The notes beneath the pieces were generated by a model. That model worked only from the letters and a program-made list of their open reading frames with translations. It was not told where the DNA came from and made no database searches. A DNA stretch of 64,000 nt. Origin: Leucobacter soli (GTDB lineage Bacteria; Actinomycetota; Actinomycetes; Actinomycetales; Microbacteriaceae). A program made the translations under genes and the position numbers. Below, one piece after another: positions 53,261-62,027 of this stretch (its first letter is position 1; every line of letters starts with the position of its first letter). Location of the stretch: assembly GCF_910593785.1 (NCBI RefSeq), contig NZ_CAJVAP010000017.1, positions 1-64,000 on the forward strand. The letters run 5' to 3'.

Positions 53261-54607
53261 TCACTCCGCGTCGTCGACGGCGAGCTCGGGCGGCTGCGCG
53301 CGGAACCCGCGCGTGGTGATCGCGAGCACGATCACGCCGAGCGCGATCCAGATCGAGCCGAGGGTGATGGCGTGGATGTCGAGCTGGGTCAGCAGGTATG
53401 CGATGACCACGACGCCGATGATCGGCGCCGCCAGGTAGAGCAGCGCGCTGTGACGGCGACCGTCGCGGCGCTCCTTCGCCCAGTAGACGACGACCGAGAC
53501 GTTGACCATGATGAACGCCACGAACGCGCCGAAGTTGATGAACGAGGTCGAGGTCGCGACGTCCATGAAGATGGCGATCAGGCCGACCACCGCGATCGCG
53601 AGGATGCTCAGTACGGGAGTGTGGAACCGCCCGCTGAGCGCTCCGAAGATCCGCTTGGGCAGCACGCCGTCGCGGCCCATCGCGTAGAGCAGTCGACTCC
53701 CCGAAGCCTGCGCCGCAAGCCCAGACGTGAACTGCGCGATGACCAGCGCCGCGAGGAACACGGCGCCGAAGACGTTGCCGCCGATCCTCGTGGCGATCTC
53801 GAACGCCGCAGTGTCGGAGTTCTCGAAGACCCCTCCCGGGTGGACGAGCTGCGTGACATAGGCGACCACCACGAAGATGCCGCCGCCGATCAGGGCGACG
53901 AGCATGATGGCGCGGGGGACGTTGCGCCGCGGCTCCACCGTCTCCTCGGTCAGGGTCGTCACCGCGTCGAACCCGAGGAACGAATAGGCGGCGATCGCGG
54001 CTCCCCCGGCGATCCCGGCGAACCCGGCATCGATGCCCACGAACGGCGAGGCGCTGACGAGCCCGCCGGCACCGTCCGTGCTCACGACGGAGCCGATCGA
54101 TAGGGCGACGAAAAAGGCGATCACCAGGATCTGGAAGGTCATCAGTACGAGGTTGGTGCGATCCGCGACCTTGATCCCGACGATGTTCAGCACGCTGGTG
54201 ATCAGGATGAAGCCGAGGATCCAGACGGGCATCGGCACGCCCGGGAACTGCGCCTGCAGATAGGATCCGCCGATCAGCCAGATCACCATGGGGAGGAAGA
54301 GGTAGTCGAGCATGATCGCCCAGCCGACGAGGAATCCGACACGGCCGTCGATCGTGCGTCGCACGTAGGTGTAGGCCGAGCCCGCGACCGGGAACGCCCG
54401 CGCCATGCGACCGTAGCTGTTGGCCGTGAAGAGCATCGCGATGAGCGCGACGAGGTAGGCGCTCGCGCTGGCGCCGCCCGTCTCCGACGCGATGACGCCG
54501 AAGATGCCGAGCACGATCAACGGCGTGAGATAGGCGAGCCCGAAGAGCACGAGCGACGGCAGTTTCAGCGTTCGCGTGAGCGTCGGGGTTGTGGAGGTGA
54601 TGGACAC
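53261..54607 (-). CDS. APC family amino acid/amine permease
   Basis: 448 residues and about twelve membrane helices. The N-terminal GLAYLTPLIVLGIFGVIASETGG, FPVAGSAYTYVRR near residue 70 and FLGFDAVTTLTEETVEPRRNVPRAI near 210 are typical of amino acid-polyamine-organocation transporters. It starts at GTG 54607 with GAGGAG seven bases upstream. It lies 53 bases after the amidase gene and 117 before the gamma-glutamyltransferase gene, as the likely importer of the operon's substrate. Confidence 0.92.
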   Translation of the reverse strand: MSITSTTPTLTRTLKLPSLVLFGLAYLTPLIVLGIFGVIASETGGASASAYLVALIAMLFTANSYGRMARAFPVAGSAYTYVRRTIDGRVGFLVGWAIMLDYLFLPMVIWLIGGSYLQAQFPGVPMPVWILGFILITSVLNIVGIKVADRTNLVLMTFQILVIAFFVALSIGSVVSTDGAGGLVSASPFVGIDAGFAGIAGGAAIAAYSFLGFDAVTTLTEETVEPRRNVPRAIMLVALIGGGIFVVVAYVTQLVHPGGVFENSDTAAFEIATRIGGNVFGAVFLAALVIAQFTSGLAAQASGSRLLYAMGRDGVLPKRIFGALSGRFHTPVLSILAIAVVGLIAIFMDVATSTSFINFGAFVAFIMVNVSVVVYWAKERRDGRRHSALLYLAAPIIGVVVIAYLLTQLDIHAITLGSIWIALGVIVLAITTRGFRAQPPELAVDDAE

Positions 54608-54660
54608 GGGTGACTCCTCTGTCTGGGTGGGTGTGTCGGATGGGTGGGACGCGCCGTGGT

Positions 54661-55542
54661 TCACGGGCGGAGATCGCGCGGCGCCCAGGTCATCGGGTCG
54701 ATCCGGCCGGCGTAGAGCGGCAGCGGGATAGGATTGTCGTCCTCGCGGAACTGCGCCCACATCCGGTTGCTGCCCATCGTGCCGCGTTCGCGCAGTTCGG
54801 CGACCCGCGCGGGATCGAAGTCGAAGACCAGGGTCTGCTCGCCGACACCGGCCTCGGCGATCGTGAAGCCCTCGGCATCGACGACGATGCTGCGGCCGCG
54901 TCCGACGGGTGCGGCGCAGTTCACGCTCGCGACGACGTTCTGGTTGACGATGGCGTTGGCGCGGGCGAGCACGAGCTCCTGCTCGCGGTCCGGCGTCGTC
55001 GTCTTCACGACGTTGAGCACGAGGTCGGCGCCCAGCCAGGCCAGCTGCCTGGCGTGCTCGGGGAACCAGGCGTCGTAGCAGATCGAGAGCCCGGCGACCC
55101 CGCGGCCGTCGAGATCCTGCACCGCGAACTCGGTCCCGGGCCGGTGCGGCTCGAACGGTCGCCAGGGGAACATCTTCCGGTAGGCCTCGCGCAGTGCGCC
55201 GCTCGGGTCGAAGAGCAGCTGGGTGTTGAAGAACTCGCCCTGCGGCCCGCGCTCGCCGATGCTTCCGGGGCAGAGCCAGACACCGTGCTTCGCTGCGATC
55301 GACCCGAGCTCGGCGACGAACGAGCCGTCGAGCGGGACGGCTGCTCGCTCGAGCGCTGCGGCGCGCTCGTCGGTCGGGAGGTGCTCGGTCCCGCAGAGAT
55401 GCAGCTCGGGGTAGACGAGCATGTCGACTCCGGGGTGCGCCTGCAGCGTGGACACGACATCCGCGGAGAATCCGTCGAGGGGGGCGTCTACCGGTTGCGG
55501 GGTGCGTTGCGCCAGCGCGATCGTGAGATTGCTCTCCGACAT
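54661..55542 (-). CDS. Carbon-nitrogen hydrolase (nitrilase superfamily amidase)
   Basis: 293 residues. The catalytic triad is visible: Glu46 in YPELHL, Lys123 in YRKMFPWRPF and Cys155 in SICYDAWFPE. It hydrolyses a C-N bond of an amide or nitrile; the substrate is not predictable, although an aliphatic or N-carbamoyl amide would fit the permease and GGT neighbours. GGAG precedes the ATG. First gene of the operon, directly behind the GntR operator array. Confidence 0.92.
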   Translation of the reverse strand: MSESNLTIALAQRTPQPVDAPLDGFSADVVSTLQAHPGVDMLVYPELHLCGTEHLPTDERAAALERAAVPLDGSFVAELGSIAAKHGVWLCPGSIGERGPQGEFFNTQLLFDPSGALREAYRKMFPWRPFEPHRPGTEFAVQDLDGRGVAGLSICYDAWFPEHARQLAWLGADLVLNVVKTTTPDREQELVLARANAIVNQNVVASVNCAAPVGRGRSIVVDAEGFTIAEAGVGEQTLVFDFDPARVAELRERGTMGSNRMWAQFREDDNPIPLPLYAGRIDPMTWAPRDLRP

Positions 55543-55587
55543 CTCGACTCCTTCGTTCGTCTCGGCTACCCCGAGTCGCGTCTTAAA

Positions 55588-55620
55588 TTGATCACTTTGA
55601 TCATGATCAATTTGATCACT
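55588..55620. promoter_or_regulatory. GntR operator array
   Basis: TTGATCACT (55588-55596), the perfect palindrome TTGATCATGATCAA (55597-55610) and TTGATCACT again (55612-55620) fill the 107-base gap between divergent operon and regulator. The AT-rich block stands out in this genome and overlaps both core promoters. It is the likely binding site of the GntR protein encoded next to it. Confidence 0.75.
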
Positions 55621-55649
55621 ATAAGCGGCCGCCGGGTAGACTGCAAGAC

Positions 55650-56432
55650 ATGGTCGCGAAGCAGGCTTCATCGACGGCCGAAGGCGTCGGAGGCTCGACG
55701 GGCCCGGATGCGAACGACGCGGACGGCGTGCTCTTCACGCCTCCGGGCTCCGCAGCGCTGACGCGTCTCTCCGCGGTTGAGACGGTACGGGCTCGCATCC
55801 TGCTCTCCATCGAGCACGGCCTGCTCGCACCGGGCAGCCGCCTCCCGCGTCTCGAACTCATCGCCACAGGACTCGAGGTGAGCAGCATCACCGCGCGCCG
55901 AGGCCTCGAGAGCCTCATGGACGACGGCGTGCTCGTCAGGCGTCCGGGCCGCGGTGGCGGCACCTTCGTCGCGGAGACGCCCCCCGAACTGCACGACTCG
56001 TCCGTCTCGGCCTACCGTGCCGACGAGCAGGCCATCCGCAATCTCATCGATCAACGAGTGCTCATGGAGAGCGCGATCGCGCACCAGGCCGCCCTGGTCG
56101 CCACACCCGAGCAGTGCGACAGGCTGGACGAGCTGATCGAGCAATCGCAGCAGGCGGCGAACTGGCTGGAGCATCACGTGCCCGACAGCCGATTCCATCA
56201 CCTCTGCGCAGAGATCAGCGGACTATCGGAAGCACCCGCCTACCTCGTCGTCTACGAGGCACTGCTCAAGTACTTCGTCCCCTACCCGATGGAGCAGCTC
56301 GAAGAGGGTCGCGACGAGCACCGGGCGCTCGTGACCGCCTTCCGCACCCGAGATCCTGCAGCCGCCGTGGCCATCACCCGCGCGCATGTCGGCTCGCTGC
56401 GCCGGGAGATGTTCCTCGCGCTCCCGCGCTGA
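55650..56432 (+). CDS. GntR family (FadR subfamily) regulator
   Basis: 260 residues. The winged helix (about 45-110) has RILLSIEHGLLAPGSRLPRLELIATGLEVS and SLMDDGVLVRRPGRGGGTFV; an FCD ligand domain follows (about 125-255), with helices DQRVLMESAIAHQAAL and RFHHLCAEISG. TAGACT (55637-55642) lies seven bases before the ATG, so it is probably leaderless. Divergent from the amidase-permease-GGT operon, which it probably controls. Ligand unknown. Confidence 0.92.
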   Translation: MVAKQASSTAEGVGGSTGPDANDADGVLFTPPGSAALTRLSAVETVRARILLSIEHGLLAPGSRLPRLELIATGLEVSSITARRGLESLMDDGVLVRRPGRGGGTFVAETPPELHDSSVSAYRADEQAIRNLIDQRVLMESAIAHQAALVATPEQCDRLDELIEQSQQAANWLEHHVPDSRFHHLCAEISGLSEAPAYLVVYEALLKYFVPYPMEQLEEGRDEHRALVTAFRTRDPAAAVAITRAHVGSLRREMFLALPR

Positions 56433-56511
56433 CGCGCAGATCGCGCTGCGGGATCGCAGGCACGGGCACGGATCGGTGGATCGTAGCCCGACGGGCGGCC
56501 GAATCGGCGGC

Positions 56512-56865
56512 TCAGAAGATCACGTAGAACTTGGTGAGGGTCTCCGTGATCTCCCACGTGCCCTTCCAGCCCTGCGGGAAAGCGACGGAGGTGCCGGGAC
56601 CGAAGGTCTGGGCCTCCTCGCCCTCGCGCTGCACCGTGAGCGATCCCTCGATGACGTAGATGACCTCGTTGTTGTCGCTGAAGTCCCAGTACGATGTCCC
56701 GGGCGCGCAACGCCAGTATCCGGTGAATACGCCGCGCTCCACGTTCTCGTGGAACTCGTCGACCCAGGTGTCCGTCGGTCCGGTCGACGAGACGCCGAGG
56801 GGGGCTTCGAGCGGCTTGGCGGGCGAGTCGGCGAAGGCGCCGTCGATCTTCAGGAAGTCGGTCAT
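56512..56865 (-). CDS. Cupin domain-containing protein
   Basis: 117 residues. The cupin_3 (DUF861/EutQ-like) barrel is seen in GYWRCAPGTSYWDFSDNNEVIYVIEGSLTV and SVAFPQGWKGTWE. The His-rich metal motif of classic cupins is absent, as usual in this subgroup. TAGGAT lies seven bases before the ATG at 56865, so it is probably leaderless. Convergent with the gntR gene. A role in sensing or stabilising a small amine or aldehyde is only a guess. Confidence 0.85.
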   Translation of the reverse strand: MTDFLKIDGAFADSPAKPLEAPLGVSSTGPTDTWVDEFHENVERGVFTGYWRCAPGTSYWDFSDNNEVIYVIEGSLTVQREGEEAQTFGPGTSVAFPQGWKGTWEITETLTKFYVIF

Positions 56866-56950
56866 AGGCACGATCCTAGTCCTTCTCCGTCGGATCTCGC
56901 CGCCTGTTTCCGCAAGCCGCCCGCCCGCCTGTTCCTGCCGGATCGCGCGC

Positions 56951-59900
56951 CTACTCCGCGGCGCGGATCACGAGGATCAGGTCCCCGGCATCCACCGGAC
57001 GAGTCCCGCCGAACACGACGCGCTCGACCACTCCGGCGATCGGTGCGGTGATCGCCGCCTCCATCTTCATCGCCTCGATCATCGCGACCGGCTGGCCCGC
57101 CTCGACCGTGTCGCCCGCCACGGCCTTCACCGTCACGGTGCCCGAGAACGGTGCGGCCACGTGACCGGGCATCGTGCGGTCGGCCTTCTCCGCCACCGGC
57201 GCCGACACGGCGACCGAGTCGTCCTTCACGAAGACCTGGCGCAGCTGCCCGTTCACGCGCACCATCACGGTGCGGACGCCCTTGTCGTCTGCCTCGCCGA
57301 TCGCCTCCAGGCCGACGTAGAGCCTGATCCCGCGGGCGAGATCGATCGCGTGCTCGTCGGCGACGCTCAAGCCGTACAGATAGTCGGCGGTATCGAGCAC
57401 GGAGAGATCCCCGAACTGCTCCCGCGCCGCCTCGAACTGGCGGGTCGGCGCCGGGAACAGGAGCCGGTTCAGCGTGTTCCGCCGCTCCTGGCTCGTCCCC
57501 GAGAGCAGCGCCTGATCCGCATCCGACACCGGCGCGATCTCGACGCTCACGTCGCGGCCGGCGAGCACCCGCGACCGGAACGGCTCCGGCCAGCCGCCCG
57601 GGATCTCCCCCAGTTCGCCCGCGAGGAATCCGACCACCGAGTCCGGCACGTCGTAGCGCTCGGGATTCGCCTCGAAATCATTCGGGTCCGCATCGACCGC
57701 GGCCAGGTGCAGTGCCAGATCCCCGACGACCTTCGAGGAGGGCGTCACCTTCGGGATGCGGCCGAGGATCCGGTCCGCCGCCGCGTACATGTCCTCGATC
57801 TTCTCGAAGTTCTCGCTCAGTCCGAGCGCGATGGCCTGCTGCCTGAGGTTCGAGAGCTGCCCGCCGGGGATCTCGTGCGTGTACACGCGCCCCGTCGGCG
57901 ACGGCAGCCCGGACTCGAACGGCCGGTACATCGTGCGGACCGCATCCCAGTACGGCTCGAGCGCGAACACGGCGTCGGGATCGAGACCCGTGTCGCGATC
58001 GGTGTCGGCGAGCGACGCGACCAGCGCCGAGAGCGACGGTTGGCTGGTGGTGCCCGACATCGGGGCGGAAGCCGCGTCCACGGCATCGACGCCGGCAGCC
58101 GACGCCGCGAGCAGCGTCGCGAGCTGACCGCCGGGCGTGTCATGCGTATGCAGGTGCACGGGCAGCTCGAAGCGCTCCCGCAGCGCGGTCACGAGCTTCG
58201 CGGCCGCCGCGGGGCGCAGCAGCCCCGCCATGTCCTTGATCGCGAGCACATGCGCGCCGGCGTCGACGATGGACTCCGCGAGTCGCAGGTAGTAGTCGAG
58301 GGTGAACTTGTCCTCGGCGGGCGAGAGCAGGTTCCCCGTGTAGCACAGCGCCACCTCGGCGACCGCGGTACCGGTCTCCCGCACCGCATCGATCGCGACC
58401 CGCATCTGGTTCACGTCGTTGAGCGCATCGAAGATGCGGAACACGTCCACCCCGGTCGCCGCGGCCTCCTCGACGAACGCCTGCGCCACCTGCGCCGGGT
58501 ACGGCGTGTACCCGACGGTGTTCTGCCCGCGGAGCAGCATCTGGATCGGCACGTTCGGCAGCGCTTCGCGCAGGGCCGCGAGGCGCTCCCACGGATCCTC
58601 GCCCAGGAAGCGCAGCGCGACGTCGTACGACGCCCCACCCCAGGCCTCGACCGACCACAGCTCCGGCGTCATCCGCGCGACATGCGGCGCGACGGCGAGG
58701 AGGTCCTTCGTGCGCACCCGGGTCGCCAGGAGGCTCTGGTGCGCGTCCCGGAACGTCGTCTCGGTCACGGCCAGCGCGGTCTGCGCGCGCAGCGCGGCGG
58801 CGTAGCCCTCGGGGCCGAGCTCCTGCAGCCGCTGCCGGCCCGCTGCCGGGGCGGGCGCTGTGAGATCCAGCGCGGGCAGCTTCGAGGCCGGATCCGCGAC
58901 CTGCGGACGCGGCCCGTTCGGCTGGTTCACCGTGACGTTCGCCACGTGCTGCAGTAGGCGCGTGGCGCGATCCTTCGGCTTGTTCATCTGCAGCAGCTCG
59001 GGCCGCTCCTCGATGAACTGGGTCGAGACGTCGCCGGCCTGGAAATCGGGATCGGCGAGCACCGCCTGCAGGAACGGGATGTTCGTGGCGACGCCGCGGA
59101 TGCGGAACTCGGCGAGCGCGCGCCGTGCGCGCACCACGGCATCCGCGAAGGTGCGGCCGCGACATGTGAGCTTCGCGAGCATCGAGTCGAAGTGGGGGCT
59201 GATCTGAGCGCCGGCGTTGATGGTGCCGCCGTCGAGGCGCACCCCGCCGCCGCCCGGCGAGCGATAGGCCGTGATGCGGCCGAGATCGGGCCGGAAGCCG
59301 TTCGCCGGATCCTCCGTCGTGATCCGGCACTGCAGCGCGGCTCCGCGCAGCTGGATCCGGTCCTGGGTGAGCTCCAGCTCCTCCAGCGTCTCGCCGGCCG
59401 CGATCCGCATCTGGGCCCGCACCAGATCCACGTCGGTGACCTCCTCGGTCACCGTGTGCTCCACCTGGATGCGGGGGTTCATCTCGATGAACACGTGCTC
59501 GCCGGCCCGCACGCCCTCGGTGTCGAGCAGGAACTCGACCGTGCCCGCGTTCTCGTAGCCGATCGACTTCGCGAACGCGATCGCGTCGCGGGTGAGCTGG
59601 TCGCGCTTGGCCTGCGAGAGGTTCGGGGCCGGCGCGATCTCCACGACCTTCTGATGCCGGCGCTGCACCGAGCAGTCGCGCTCGAACAGGTGCACCGCCT
59701 CGCCCGTCTTGTCGGCGAGCACCTGCACCTCGATGTGCCGGGGCCGCAGTACGGCCTGTTCGATGAACATCGTGGGGTCGCCGAACGCGGAGTCCGCTTC
59801 GCGCATCGCCGACTCGAGCGCATCGCGCAGATCCTCCTCGCGCTCCACTCGCCGCATGCCGCGCCCGCCGCCGCCCGCGACGGCCTTCGCGAACACCGGG

Positions 59901-60358
59901 AAGCCGATCTCGCGCGCGCCCGCGATCAGGGCGTCCACGTCGGTCGACGGCGGGGTGGAGGCCAGCACCGGCACCCCCGCAGCGATCGCATGCTCCTTCG
60001 CGGCGACCTTGTTGCCCGCCATCTCGAGCGCCGTGCGGCCCGGGCCGATGAACCGGATCCCCGCCGCCTCCGCGGCCGCCGCGAGTTCCGGGTTCTCCGA
60101 GAGGAATCCGTAGCCGGGGTAGATCGCATCCGCACCCGACTCGACGGCCACGCGCACGATCTCCGCGACATCGAGATAGGCGCGCACCGGATGCCCGACC
60201 GTCCCGATCAGGTACGCTTCGTCGGCCTTGAGCCGGTGCAGCGAATTGCGGTCCTCGTAGGGGAACACCGCCACCGTCCGCGCACCGAGTTCGTTCGCCG
60301 CACGAAACGCACGGATCGCGATCTCACCACGATTGGCGACCAGAATCTTCTCGAACAT
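56951..60358 (-). CDS. pyc: Pyruvate carboxylase
   Basis: 1135 residues, single-chain type; anaplerotic formation of oxaloacetate from pyruvate, bicarbonate and ATP. The biotin carboxylase part begins KILVANRGEIAIRAFRAANELG and holds AVAGGGGRGMRRV near 160; the carboxyltransferase barrel (about 530-830) contains LRGQNTVGYTPYP and the metal-site HLHTHDTPGGQLATLLA; the C-terminal biotinyl Lys lies in IEAMKMEAAI near 1098. GAGAGGA precedes the ATG at a long spacing (about 11 bases). It stands alone downstream of the aldehyde dehydrogenase. Confidence 0.97.
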   Translation of the reverse strand: MFEKILVANRGEIAIRAFRAANELGARTVAVFPYEDRNSLHRLKADEAYLIGTVGHPVRAYLDVAEIVRVAVESGADAIYPGYGFLSENPELAAAAEAAGIRFIGPGRTALEMAGNKVAAKEHAIAAGVPVLASTPPSTDVDALIAGAREIGFPVFAKAVAGGGGRGMRRVEREEDLRDALESAMREADSAFGDPTMFIEQAVLRPRHIEVQVLADKTGEAVHLFERDCSVQRRHQKVVEIAPAPNLSQAKRDQLTRDAIAFAKSIGYENAGTVEFLLDTEGVRAGEHVFIEMNPRIQVEHTVTEEVTDVDLVRAQMRIAAGETLEELELTQDRIQLRGAALQCRITTEDPANGFRPDLGRITAYRSPGGGGVRLDGGTINAGAQISPHFDSMLAKLTCRGRTFADAVVRARRALAEFRIRGVATNIPFLQAVLADPDFQAGDVSTQFIEERPELLQMNKPKDRATRLLQHVANVTVNQPNGPRPQVADPASKLPALDLTAPAPAAGRQRLQELGPEGYAAALRAQTALAVTETTFRDAHQSLLATRVRTKDLLAVAPHVARMTPELWSVEAWGGASYDVALRFLGEDPWERLAALREALPNVPIQMLLRGQNTVGYTPYPAQVAQAFVEEAAATGVDVFRIFDALNDVNQMRVAIDAVRETGTAVAEVALCYTGNLLSPAEDKFTLDYYLRLAESIVDAGAHVLAIKDMAGLLRPAAAAKLVTALRERFELPVHLHTHDTPGGQLATLLAASAAGVDAVDAASAPMSGTTSQPSLSALVASLADTDRDTGLDPDAVFALEPYWDAVRTMYRPFESGLPSPTGRVYTHEIPGGQLSNLRQQAIALGLSENFEKIEDMYAAADRILGRIPKVTPSSKVVGDLALHLAAVDADPNDFEANPERYDVPDSVVGFLAGELGEIPGGWPEPFRSRVLAGRDVSVEIAPVSDADQALLSGTSQERRNTLNRLLFPAPTRQFEAAREQFGDLSVLDTADYLYGLSVADEHAIDLARGIRLYVGLEAIGEADDKGVRTVMVRVNGQLRQVFVKDDSVAVSAPVAEKADRTMPGHVAAPFSGTVTVKAVAGDTVEAGQPVAMIEAMKMEAAITAPIAGVVERVVFGGTRPVDAGDLILVIRAAE

Positions 60359-60407
60359 CGTTGTGCTGGTCCTCTCTCAAGGGGGTGGAGTGCGGAGCGA
60401 CAGCTCC

Positions 60408-60443
60408 AGCATGCCGCGAACGGGGTGCCGTTCGCGGCATGCT
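60408..60443 (-). terminator. Hairpin after the aldehyde dehydrogenase gene
   Basis: AGCATGCCGCGAACGG (60408-60423) pairs perfectly with CCGTTCGCGGCATGCT (60428-60443) with a four-base loop, 17 bases past the stop at 60460. No T-run follows on either strand. Confidence 0.6.
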
Positions 60444-60459
60444 GACAGCGGACTGCCGA

Positions 60460-61836
60460 CTACTTCGAGACGAAGTAGAGGCGCTTGTTGGCGAACTCGC
60501 CGATGCCGACGGGCCCCATCTCGCGGCCGAAGCCGGAGCGCTTCACCCCGCCGAACGGGATCTCGGCGGCCTCCGCGGCGATGATGTTGACGTGCGACAT
60601 GCCGACCTCGAGCTTCGAGGCGACCGCCGCCGCGCGCGCCTCGTCGGTCGAGAACACCGAGCCGCCGAGACCGAGTGCGCAGTCGTTGGCGAGCTCGAGC
60701 GCCTCCGCGTCGGAGTGCACCTTGTAGACGGTGGCGACCGGGCCGAAGATCTCCTCGCGGTACGACTCCGAGTCGCGCGGCACGTCGACGAGAACCGCCG
60801 GCGAGTAGTGCGCGCCGGGGCCTTCGGACAGCACGCCGCCGGCGAGCAGGCGTGCACCCTCCGATACGGCCTTCCGCACCTGCGCGTCGACGGTCTCAGC
60901 CGCGGCGCGCGTCGAGAGCGGCACATATTCGCCCTCGCCGAGGTTCAGCTGGTCGCCCGGCTTCAGGCCGTCGGCGAGCTGCACCAGCGCATCGACGAAC
61001 TCGTCGTAGATGTCGGCCATCACGATCAGTCGCTTGTTCGAGTTGCAGACCTGGCCCCCGTTGTAGGTGCGGAAGTCCCAGGCCGTCTTCGCGACCTCGG
61101 CCACGTCATCGGCGTCGAGCACGACCATCGGGTCGATGCCGCCGAGCTCGAGCACGCACTTCTTGAGGTGCGTGCCGGCCTGGGCGCCGATGATCGCGCC
61201 GGCCCGCTCGGACCCGGTCAGCGAGACGCCCTGCACGCGCGGGTCCGCGATGATGGTCGCGATCTGATCATGCGAGGTGAAGAGCGCCTGGTAGCCGCCG
61301 ACCGGCACGCCGGCCTGCTCCATGATCTCCTGGATCACGAGGTTCGACTTGGCGCAGATGTCCGCATGCTTCAGCAGGATCGTGTTGCCGAGCACGAGGT
61401 TCGGCGCGGCGAAGCGGGCCACCTGGTAGTAGGGGAAGTTCCAGGGCATCACGCCGAGCAGCACGCCGATCGGCAGATGCTCGACGACGGCCTTGCCCGG
61501 GATCGTGGACGGGATCTCGTAGTCGGTGATGAGGCCCGGGCCGTAGACCGCGTAGTACTCGATGATGTCGGTCGCGAAATCGACCTCGTCGAGGCTCTCG
61601 GCGATCGACTTGCCCATCTCGAGCGCGATGATCTCGGCGAGCTCCTCGCGGCGCTCCGCGAAGATCTCGGCGACGCGCTTCACCACGGCGGCGCGATCCT
61701 GCACGCTCCGCTCGCGCCACTCCCGGTAGACGCCCTCGGCGGCGGCGAGCTGCTGCTCGACCTGCTCGTCGGTGGCTGATTCGAAGGTCTCGACAATCTC
61801 CCCCGTCGCGGGGTTCTGAACTCGATACTTCGCCAT
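60460..61836 (-). CDS. NAD(P)-dependent aldehyde dehydrogenase (succinate-semialdehyde type)
   Basis: 458 residues, the length of the short GabD1-like class. PWNFPYYQVARFAAPNLVLGNT near residue 135, the catalytic Glu in LELGGIDP near 233 and the catalytic Cys in YNGGQVCNSNKR near 264 are intact, as is the EIFGPVATVYKV block. The succinate-semialdehyde assignment rests on overall similarity to GabD1; other aldehydes are possible. The start is the ATG at 61836. The 190-base upstream gap shows no gene. Confidence 0.9.
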   Translation of the reverse strand: MAKYRVQNPATGEIVETFESATDEQVEQQLAAAEGVYREWRERSVQDRAAVVKRVAEIFAERREELAEIIALEMGKSIAESLDEVDFATDIIEYYAVYGPGLITDYEIPSTIPGKAVVEHLPIGVLLGVMPWNFPYYQVARFAAPNLVLGNTILLKHADICAKSNLVIQEIMEQAGVPVGGYQALFTSHDQIATIIADPRVQGVSLTGSERAGAIIGAQAGTHLKKCVLELGGIDPMVVLDADDVAEVAKTAWDFRTYNGGQVCNSNKRLIVMADIYDEFVDALVQLADGLKPGDQLNLGEGEYVPLSTRAAAETVDAQVRKAVSEGARLLAGGVLSEGPGAHYSPAVLVDVPRDSESYREEIFGPVATVYKVHSDAEALELANDCALGLGGSVFSTDEARAAAVASKLEVGMSHVNIIAAEAAEIPFGGVKRSGFGREMGPVGIGEFANKRLYFVSK

Positions 61837-62027
61837 GGTCTATCTGTTCCTGTCTGTACTCCCGTACGTCGTCGGCGCGGAAGATCCGCGCCGATGCCCT
61901 CTATGTTCGCATCTGTCGCTGGGCGAGTGCGAGCGCGGGAACAGAATCGTACGGGCCGGAGGCAGGCGTCGGCATGGTTCGATCGCCCGGTTCGAGGACT
62001 CCTCCCGGTGCAGCACGGCCGAGCCTT

